Positions 4,468 to 11,661 of a stretch of DNA of 14,432 nucleotides are shown piece by piece. A program made the position numbers and the translations under genes. The notes under the pieces were generated by a model that had not been told where the DNA came from, ran no database searches, and saw nothing but the letters and a program-made list of their open reading frames with translations. This DNA comes from Eubacterium sp. (lineage in GTDB: Bacteria > Bacillota_A > Clostridia > Lachnospirales > Lachnospiraceae), in contig JAMPGN010000099.1 of the NCBI GenBank assembly GCA_023663915.1, positions 1 to 14,432 on the forward strand. Reading direction: 5' to 3'. How positions within the stretch are numbered: the first letter of the stretch is position 1; the number at the start of each line of letters is the position of its first letter.

Positions 4468-6534
4468 ATGGGCAGCGTGAAGGAGAAACGCTTCCGAAAA
4501 CTGAAAAGGAAGAAAATATGGCCATCGATTGTGGCGTTTATACTGTTTATTTTTCTGTGTGTGGTATTGATTGCGCTTTTTTTGCAGATGTTTGCCTTGT
4601 ATATCATGGGAACGAAGATCGTGCATCAGTACGGGGAAACGCAGCACGTAAAGGCGGCATTGGAAGGTTTTCTGGTGAATGGGGCGACGATCACCGAAGC
4701 GGTGGACGATATGTACGAGTATACGTTTACGGCGAATGATGTCTATGTGATTGACCCGAATGGCAGGGTCGTGGCGCAAACCGGATTTTCGGAACCGGAT
4801 TTCAGTATGGTGCTTGATTTTGAATTTGCACAGGAATTTGGTCTGGGAGAGGGCTTCACGGCGGTTGCGGATAACAGTAACTGGCTTACATATGGGGATA
4901 GCTCGTATACGATATTTCTTGTGCCGATCGACGAAGTTTTCCGAGCGACTTTTTCATCGGATGGTGAACGTGAAAATATTGGAATGTGGCTGAATAAGCC
5001 TATTATCACGCAGATGTACTGGCTGCGCACGTCGCTTTACGGCGGTGAATATGACGCGTATGTCAAATGCACCATACAGGTTTTGAGACAGGATATCTTC
5101 TATATATGTATTTTCGGCATGATCGCGCTGCTTCTTTTGATGATTCCGATTATACTGCTTTTCATCAACACGATCCGCTCGATCGTGACACAACGCAAAA
5201 TGTCGCAGATGATCTATCTGGACGGAGTTACCGGCGGAAAGAACTGGCTGTACTTCCGGAATTATGCGGAGCGCATACTGACCAGAGTGCATAACAGCAA
5301 GAAAGTGTTTGCGATCGTGAACCTGCATTTAGAGCGTTTTCAGAACTATTGTGCCTGCTATGGAGTCAAGGCAGGAGAGGAACTCTTAGGGGCAATGGAC
5401 GGATTTTTACAGGCAAGGATTGGCAAGAATGAGTTCTTTGCGAGGTACGAGGGCGCAGACTTTGGCATGCTGCTTACCTGCGAGGGTGCAGATGAGCAGG
5501 AATACGAGGCGAATTACCGAAAGCGTCTCCGTTCGCTGCTGGCGGAGCTGACAGGCCTCAAATCAGATCAGAAGATTCATTTTCATGCGGGGGTTAACAT
5601 CATACCGCCATACATGCCTGACGATGGCAAATGGTACCACCGCAGGAAAGATGTGGATGTCAATCAGTTATATACATACGCCAATGCGGCGAGAATGACG
5701 ATCGATGCCATGGAAGAGCAGAAAATCACCTTTTTCAATCAGGAGATGTTGGATAAGCAGGTGTGGGAACTCTGGGTGGAGGACAATATGGAGGCGGCGC
5801 TTGGCAATGAAGAGTTCCAGGTTTATATGCAGCCGAAATACAGCCCGCTCAACGGCAAACTGGTGGGAGCGGAGGCACTCGTGCGCTGGAACAGCCCTGA
5901 AAAGGGACTGATATCGCCGGGCCAGTTCATTCCGATCTTTGAGGATACCGGTTTTGTCACGCTGCTCGATGATTACATGATATCGCATGTTGCGAAACTG
6001 CAGGCGGAATGGACGATACAGGGCAAAAAGATGATACCCGTCTCCGTGAACGTGTCGCGGGCGCATTTTGCACAGGAAGGACTAGCGGAACATATCTGCC
6101 AGCTTGTGGACGCTTACGGACCGAAGCATGAACTGATCGAACTGGAAGTGACGGAGAGCGCATTCTTTGATGACAAGGACATTCTGGTGGAGACCGTGAA
6201 ACAGCTCAAGGTTTACGGATTTCATGTGTCCATGGACGATTTCGGCGCAGGGTATTCTTCCCTCAATTCCTTAAAAGACATACCGCTAGACGTGCTGAAA
6301 TTGGACGGTGAGTTCTTCCAGGGTGACGATGACGGCGGAAGAGGGGAGATTGTGGTCAAAGAGGCAATCCAGCTTGCAAGAAGTCTGGATATGCGCGTGG
6401 TTGCGGAGGGAATTGAGAAAAAGGAGCAGGTGGATTTCCTTGCCAGACAGGGCTGCGACATGGTTCAGGGATTTTACTATGCAAAGCCTATGCCGGTTGC
6501 AGAGTTTGAAGAGAAAGTGGAGAAGGATGCATAA
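4468..6534 (+). CDS. Membrane GGDEF-EAL protein, predicted cyclic-di-GMP phosphodiesterase
   Basis: 688 residues. A basic N-terminus and TM1 (about 18-47), an extracellular sensor region (about 48-208), TM2 (about 209-234), a GGDEF-like domain (about 250-415) and an EAL domain (about 435-685). The cyclase signature is degraded: RYEGADFG (326-333) replaces R-x-GGDEF, so GTP cyclisation is unlikely. The EAL site appears complete: Glu469 in GAEALVRW, Asn528 in VNVSR, Glu560/Glu563 in ELEVTES, Asp590-Asp591 in MDDFGAGYSSL, Lys611 in LKLDGEF, Glu647 in VVAEGIE and Gln667 in QGFYYAKPM. It should hydrolyse cyclic-di-GMP to pGpG, possibly with the GGDEF-like domain as a GTP-binding regulator, as known for such tandem proteins. 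First gene of a tight operon; its stop TAA shares one base with the ATG of the next gene, implying translational coupling with the hybrid kinase. The sensed signal is unknown. Confidence 0.92.
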   Translation: MGSVKEKRFRKLKRKKIWPSIVAFILFIFLCVVLIALFLQMFALYIMGTKIVHQYGETQHVKAALEGFLVNGATITEAVDDMYEYTFTANDVYVIDPNGRVVAQTGFSEPDFSMVLDFEFAQEFGLGEGFTAVADNSNWLTYGDSSYTIFLVPIDEVFRATFSSDGERENIGMWLNKPIITQMYWLRTSLYGGEYDAYVKCTIQVLRQDIFYICIFGMIALLLLMIPIILLFINTIRSIVTQRKMSQMIYLDGVTGGKNWLYFRNYAERILTRVHNSKKVFAIVNLHLERFQNYCACYGVKAGEELLGAMDGFLQARIGKNEFFARYEGADFGMLLTCEGADEQEYEANYRKRLRSLLAELTGLKSDQKIHFHAGVNIIPPYMPDDGKWYHRRKDVDVNQLYTYANAARMTIDAMEEQKITFFNQEMLDKQVWELWVEDNMEAALGNEEFQVYMQPKYSPLNGKLVGAEALVRWNSPEKGLISPGQFIPIFEDTGFVTLLDDYMISHVAKLQAEWTIQGKKMIPVSVNVSRAHFAQEGLAEHICQLVDAYGPKHELIELEVTESAFFDDKDILVETVKQLKVYGFHVSMDDFGAGYSSLNSLKDIPLDVLKLDGEFFQGDDDGGRGEIVVKEAIQLARSLDMRVVAEGIEKKEQVDFLARQGCDMVQGFYYAKPMPVAEFEEKVEKDA

Positions 6535-9500
6535 TGTATACATTGTTTGTTAGTTTACAGATTTTGGGAATTACCGTATTATTTGCCGAGGCGATTTATC
6601 TTGTGAACCAGAGGCCGTCCAGACAGCAGATCCGAATGCTTCTGCTCATGATTGCGCTTTTGGTAGATTTCACGGGGTATCTGTTTGAGATTCAGTCAGA
6701 GACGATGGAACAGGCGTTACAGGCGGTCAAGTTTTCCTATCTTGGAAAGCCGATCATTGTGCTGACAATGTTTCTTTTTATCATGGATTACTGCAAGGTC
6801 AGGCTGCCCAAGTGGCTGCCGTCGGTTCTGTCGTGCCTTCACATCGGAGTGACGGCGTTAGTCATGTCATGTGAGACAAACAGGCTGTTCTTCAGCAGCA
6901 TTGAATATAAGACGAATGGCATGTTCCGGCATTTGGAGTTCGGATATGGACCGGTGTATATCGCATATCATTCGGGGATTGCGGTCTATCTTATTATCAT
7001 GGCGATTGCCTGTATCTGGAAGTATATTCATGCAGGCAACGATGGGGAAAAGAAACGGCTGATTGCATTCTTTTCCATTATGACAGTAATGCTCGTGGGA
7101 TGGTCGGGATACATTTTCAACTGGTTTAAAGGGTATGATTCCACGCTGATTGCATATTTTACATCGGTCATCATACTTACCGTTTATCTGTACAAAGACA
7201 AACTGCTTGAGACGTTGTCCATGGCGCAGGATCAGGCGATCGATGAACTTTCGTCGGGACTGGTCGTGCTGGATCGGGATAACAACCTCATTTATTGCAA
7301 TAAGAAAGCGCGGGAACTGTATTCGTTTGACAACATCAGCTCCTTGTCAAGAATTTTTGAGGAGCTGGATGACTGTATTATCGAGAAGAGAAATATTGAG
7401 CATGACAATAAGGTATATGAAGTGAACAGCCGCCTTCTGACCAAGCAGAACGCATATTTCGGTAAAATGTATGTGTTTGATGATATTACCGACAGTTTCC
7501 GCTATGCGAAAAATGCGCAGGAGCAGGCGGAGATCATGAAAGGGTTAAAAGAGCGCGCGGAGGCGGCGAATCAGGCGAAGTCAACGTTTGTCTCCAACAT
7601 TACACATGAGATCAGAACCCCCATGAATGCGATCGTCGGAATGACAGAAATATTGCTTCGTGAGAACCTTCCTGAACAGGACGTGGGGTATCTTGTAAAT
7701 ATCAAAAATTCTGGCAATGCGCTTCTCAATATCGTCAACGATATTTTAGACTTTTCCAAAATTGAGTCGGGCAAGATGGATCTGGTGGAAGAAGAGTATG
7801 AGCCGATGGCGATGTTCAGCGATTTGAGCATGATCTTTCTGACGCGTATCGGAGAGAAAGATATGGAAGTGTTGTTTGATATCGACGAGAAACTTCCACA
7901 GAAATTGTACGGTGATGGCTTGCGTATCAGACAGGTTATCATCAATATTGTCAACAATGCGATCAAATTTACGGAGAGGGGTTTTGTCCGGCTCCAGATG
8001 AAGGTAGGCAGAGTCAACGGAGAGAACATAGAACTGCTGGTGTCCATACAGGATACGGGACAGGGCATTAAGGAAGAAGATTTAGATAAATTGTTTGGAG
8101 CTTTCCAGCAGGTGGACAGCAAGAAAAACCGGGGCAAAGAAGGCACGGGGCTTGGACTGTCCATCTCGAAGCAGCTCGTTGAGATGATGGGCGGCAGTAT
8201 CGGGGTGCGCAGCACTTACGGGGAAGGCAGTGAGTTCTATTTCAATGTCATACAGAAAAAATGCACCGATCAGCTTGCCGCCGAGATCCATGACGATGAA
8301 GTGCGTAAAAACCTTAAGGTCGGCGGATATTTCAGCAAAGCATGCCTGTGGCACGGTTTAGAAGAGCTGTGTGGGAAATTCGGGATATCCTGTGTCCCTT
8401 ACGAGGAGTGGAAAGAGACGAGACAGCAGCTCGACTGCTTCTTCATGGATCTGGCGGGGCATGATAAGATCGCGAATGACATTGACAATTATAGTTCGCA
8501 GATGGGCGAGATGTATGTGCTTCGCAATCCGCTCTTAGAGGAATGCAATGCGGCGGGCATCACGGCGATCAACAAGCCGCTCTACACCCAGAATTTCTGT
8601 CAGATGATCAACCATGAGGCATTGTATGTAGGACCCGTGGTGGAGGAATACATGAACTTCATGGCGCCGGATGCGCAGGTACTTATCGTGGACGATAACG
8701 AGATCAATCTTGAGGTGGCGGCAGGTCTCTTGGAGCCGCTGCATATGCAGATCGACTTAGCAGACAGCGGCAAACGAGCGCTTCAGATGGCGGCGGAGAA
8801 GAAGTACCATCTGATTTTCATGGATCATATGATGCCCGTCATGGATGGTATTGAGACGACCGAACGGATGCGCCAGATGGAGGACGAATATTATCATACC
8901 GTGCCGATCGTTGCATTGACGGCGAATGCGCTGATGGATGCGCGGGAGCAATTCGCCAAGGCTGGCATGGACGACTTTGTGGCAAAGCCTATCGAGATGA
9001 AAGAAATATGTAAGTGCATCAAAAAGTGGCTGCCCGATGAATTGATCGTTCCCAACACAGATACGGGCGATGCACAGCCAACCGAGGGAGTGCAGACGGA
9101 AAATACGCAAAATCTAAATAGTATACAGAATGTGCAGGCTGCCGGTTCGACGGCAGGACAGACGCAGGGGGCGCCGCTTCCGGAACTTCCCGGTATCAAC
9201 TCGGCGGATGGCGTCAAGTATTCCGGAAGTGAGAAACTATGGTATAAACTGCTCGGAGATTTCTATAAACTGATTGACGCCAAGGCAAACAAGATTGAAA
9301 AGTGCCTTGCGGATAATCTGATTCGGGATTATACGATAGAAGTCCACGCCCTCAAAAATACGGCACGCATGGTCGGTGCGGGGCATTTGTCTGAATGGTT
9401 TCACCGCATGGAGGACTGTGGCAATTTCGGTGACGTGGAGACCATCCTAGCGGAGACTCCGGGATTGCTTGCGGAACTCAGAAGTTATAAGGAGGTTCTG

Positions 9501-9761
9501 CGCCCATATGGGGAAGCGGGCAACCAGAATAAGAAGGAAGTGCCGGCGGAGGAACTCATAGCGATCCTGGCGAATATGAAGGACTGCATGGATCAGTTTG
9601 ATCTGGACGGCGTGGATATGGCGATGCAGGATCTTGAGAAATGCCGCATACCGGATAGCTGTGCCCAGCAGATGGAGACGCTGCGGGTGGCGGTCGTGGA
9701 TGTTATGATGGAAGAAGTCATAAATGTGGCGGACGAGATGATTGGGATTCTGCAGGGGTGA
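6534..9761 (+). CDS. Hybrid sensor histidine kinase: 7TM, PAS, HisKA, HATPase, pseudo-REC, REC, Hpt
   Basis: 1075 residues. Residues 1-220 carry about seven membrane helices of the 7TM histidine-kinase N-terminal type. A PAS-like domain follows (about 232-320), then a short coiled coil. HisKA has His358 in SNITHEIRTPMNAIVG. The ATPase domain has the N box QVIINIVNNAIKF (467-479), G1 DTGQG (507-511) and G2 GTGLGLS (537-543). Residues about 592-700 resemble a receiver without its acidic pocket. A complete receiver follows (about 714-835): Asp720-Asp721, phospho-acceptor Asp764 in FMDHMMPVMDG, Thr796 and Lys818. A Thr/Gln-rich linker (840-885) leads to an Hpt domain with His938 in EVHALKNTARMVGAG. 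An extra helical tail (about 1000-1075) lacks a phospho-His. Everything needed for a His-Asp-His relay is in one chain; the last Asp acceptor must be elsewhere. It overlaps the EAL gene by one base and lies 48 bases before the lipoprotein. Confidence 0.93.
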   Translation: MYTLFVSLQILGITVLFAEAIYLVNQRPSRQQIRMLLLMIALLVDFTGYLFEIQSETMEQALQAVKFSYLGKPIIVLTMFLFIMDYCKVRLPKWLPSVLSCLHIGVTALVMSCETNRLFFSSIEYKTNGMFRHLEFGYGPVYIAYHSGIAVYLIIMAIACIWKYIHAGNDGEKKRLIAFFSIMTVMLVGWSGYIFNWFKGYDSTLIAYFTSVIILTVYLYKDKLLETLSMAQDQAIDELSSGLVVLDRDNNLIYCNKKARELYSFDNISSLSRIFEELDDCIIEKRNIEHDNKVYEVNSRLLTKQNAYFGKMYVFDDITDSFRYAKNAQEQAEIMKGLKERAEAANQAKSTFVSNITHEIRTPMNAIVGMTEILLRENLPEQDVGYLVNIKNSGNALLNIVNDILDFSKIESGKMDLVEEEYEPMAMFSDLSMIFLTRIGEKDMEVLFDIDEKLPQKLYGDGLRIRQVIINIVNNAIKFTERGFVRLQMKVGRVNGENIELLVSIQDTGQGIKEEDLDKLFGAFQQVDSKKNRGKEGTGLGLSISKQLVEMMGGSIGVRSTYGEGSEFYFNVIQKKCTDQLAAEIHDDEVRKNLKVGGYFSKACLWHGLEELCGKFGISCVPYEEWKETRQQLDCFFMDLAGHDKIANDIDNYSSQMGEMYVLRNPLLEECNAAGITAINKPLYTQNFCQMINHEALYVGPVVEEYMNFMAPDAQVLIVDDNEINLEVAAGLLEPLHMQIDLADSGKRALQMAAEKKYHLIFMDHMMPVMDGIETTERMRQMEDEYYHTVPIVALTANALMDAREQFAKAGMDDFVAKPIEMKEICKCIKKWLPDELIVPNTDTGDAQPTEGVQTENTQNLNSIQNVQAAGSTAGQTQGAPLPELPGINSADGVKYSGSEKLWYKLLGDFYKLIDAKANKIEKCLADNLIRDYTIEVHALKNTARMVGAGHLSEWFHRMEDCGNFGDVETILAETPGLLAELRSYKEVLRPYGEAGNQNKKEVPAEELIAILANMKDCMDQFDLDGVDMAMQDLEKCRIPDSCAQQMETLRVAVVDVMMEEVINVADEMIGILQG

Positions 9762-9809
9762 GAACTCCGGTACGGAATGGATAAAGTTGGATGAACGAGG
9801 AGGGCAGAA

Positions 9810-11642
9810 ATGAAAAAATGTTTCAGTCTGGTCATGGCGGCGGTGCTTTTTGCGGCGGTGCTGTCTGGATGCGGCGGGAAAGAAGCTTCGACGGAAAAGT
9901 CAGGACGGGAGCAGGTAACGGTGGCGTTGTGGAGCGATCAGCTTACCGAGCGTTATGCCCCGTATCTGCAGGAGCGTTTTCCGGAAGTGGATTTTACTTT
10001 CTATGTGGCGACCAATTCCACTGACTTCTACCGTTTTAAGCAAGAGCGGGGAGATCTGCCCGATATTCTTACCGTGCGGCGGTTTGCCCTGCGGGACGTG
10101 GCGGGATGGAAGGATGCCCTGTTGGACTTAAGCGACACGGAATTGGCGAATACTTTTCCTCAGACGTATCTGCGCAGTTATACTTACAACGATGGCACGG
10201 TAAACTGGCTTCCTGCCTGCGCGGAAGTGGATGGCATTCTTGTAAATAAGGTACTGCTTCAGGAACATGGATTATCCCTTCCGGAAAATTATGAGGATTT
10301 CGTGGAGCTGTGCGGTGCATTGGAAGAACTGGATATCAAACCTTTTTCTGCCAACTTCGGGGCGGACTATACTTGTATGGAAGTGCTTCAAGGGCTGTCT
10401 GTGGAGCGGCTTACCTCACAGGAAGGGCGCGAGTGGCGGCAGCAGTACGAGAGCGGTCAGACAGACCAGCTTGACGAAGAAGTCTGGCTTTCCGTTTTTG
10501 AACGGATGGAAGAGTTTATCGAATATGCAGGGCTTGATGCTTCGGATTTAAGCAGTAATGCCGGTGACTTTTTCGAGGCTCTTGAGAAGGGGGAGACGGC
10601 AATGATCCGCACGACACCCGACGAGACAGACACTTATGGATTGGAGGATAATTGTCTGCTGCTTCCTTATTTCGGGGAGACGGCGGAGAGCAGCTGGTAT
10701 CTTACTTATCCTGCTTTTCAGATAGGCGCGAATGTTCAGGGAACGGATGACCCTGCCCGCAAGCAGCTTATTCTGGATATTATGACGGCAATGTTGGATG
10801 AGGAGGGACTAGCGCAGATCACCAAAGACGAGACGCTGATTGCCTACAATAAGGATGTGCCTCAGACTTTGTCTCCGTTGCTTGAAACCATGGAGGAACA
10901 AGTCAATGATAACCGGCTCTACATCCGTCTCGCTTCGGCGGACATGTTTTCTGTCTCACAGACAGTCGTCCAGGGGATGATAAACGGGGAGTATCCCGAT
11001 GCGCGTTCCGCTTTTAATGCTTTCAATGCCGCCATGAGCGGGGTATCCTGTGATACGGAGACAACGTTCCATATTGATACGGACTATTCTTATGCCTTTG
11101 ATGCAGAGCATGGCTGCCAGGCGGCTTCGGCGGTGTTCAACTCCCTTAGGGAAGAGGTGGGAACCCAGATGCTGATCGCGCCTGCGGAAGCGGTGGCAGG
11201 AAATATTGCTGCCGGAGATTATACCCGGTCGGAATTGGATTTCCTGACGATGGGCGAGGCGCCGGTGATTGCCCTGTGTGAAATGACGGGGGAGCAGTTG
11301 TACCGGTATGTAGAGAGTGTGCTTACCATTTCGGGCCGGCGGGGATCTGTGGTCAACGATTCGACCTTATATGTATCCAGTGGCTTTGAAATGTCTGTCC
11401 GGAAGACGGACACGGGCTACGCCTTGGAAGAACTGACGATCGACGGGCAGGAGTTGGATCGGGAGACAGTCTATACCGTGGCGGCTCTGGGGAACTTGGA
11501 GAATATGATGGAGGAGACTTTGGAAGCGGCAGGTGTGACGGACTATGGCAAGACGGAGGCGACATATCAGCAGATCGTGACAGAGCGGCTTGCGGCGGGA
11601 CGTCAGCTTGCGGCGCCTACGGACTATATCACATTGCAATAG
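9810..11642 (+). CDS. Surface lipoprotein: ABC-type solute-binding domain fused to 5'-nucleotidase C-terminal-like domain
   Basis: 610 residues. The signal peptide MKKCFSLVMAAVLFAAVLSG ends in a lipobox LSGC, so Cys21 is the predicted lipid anchor. Residues about 36-412 match family-1 extracellular solute-binding proteins: VTVALWSDQLTERYAPYLQE, DLPDILTVRR, VNWLPACAEVDGILVNKVLL and PENYEDFVELCGAL. Residues about 447-606 resemble the C-terminal substrate-binding domain of 5'-nucleotidases: IAAGDYTRSELDFLT, EMTGEQLYRYVESVL, LYVSSGFEMSV, ELTIDGQELDRETVYTVAAL. The catalytic metallophosphatase domain that normally precedes this domain is absent, and the usual GGDG-type loop after the final strand is replaced by GNLENMME, so nucleotide binding is uncertain. 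No permease or ATPase is encoded nearby; lying between two hybrid kinases, it is more likely a ligand-binding co-sensor than a transport component (inference). GAGGAGGG (9797-9804) lies 5 bases before the ATG. Confidence 0.85.
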   Translation: MKKCFSLVMAAVLFAAVLSGCGGKEASTEKSGREQVTVALWSDQLTERYAPYLQERFPEVDFTFYVATNSTDFYRFKQERGDLPDILTVRRFALRDVAGWKDALLDLSDTELANTFPQTYLRSYTYNDGTVNWLPACAEVDGILVNKVLLQEHGLSLPENYEDFVELCGALEELDIKPFSANFGADYTCMEVLQGLSVERLTSQEGREWRQQYESGQTDQLDEEVWLSVFERMEEFIEYAGLDASDLSSNAGDFFEALEKGETAMIRTTPDETDTYGLEDNCLLLPYFGETAESSWYLTYPAFQIGANVQGTDDPARKQLILDIMTAMLDEEGLAQITKDETLIAYNKDVPQTLSPLLETMEEQVNDNRLYIRLASADMFSVSQTVVQGMINGEYPDARSAFNAFNAAMSGVSCDTETTFHIDTDYSYAFDAEHGCQAASAVFNSLREEVGTQMLIAPAEAVAGNIAAGDYTRSELDFLTMGEAPVIALCEMTGEQLYRYVESVLTISGRRGSVVNDSTLYVSSGFEMSVRKTDTGYALEELTIDGQELDRETVYTVAALGNLENMMEETLEAAGVTDYGKTEATYQQIVTERLAAGRQLAAPTDYITLQ

Positions 11643-11661
11643 GAAGAAAAGGGGAATTGCT

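Noticed and set aside
7571..8215. 214-codon minus-strand open frame inside the first kinase
   Set aside because: A shadow of the kinase HisKA/ATPase coding region, with no matching family and no RBS.
11590..11661. Upstream ATG extension of the second hybrid kinase
   Set aside because: It would overlap the lipoprotein gene by 53 bases and put an Arg-rich stretch before the signal anchor. ATG 11662 has a better RBS position.
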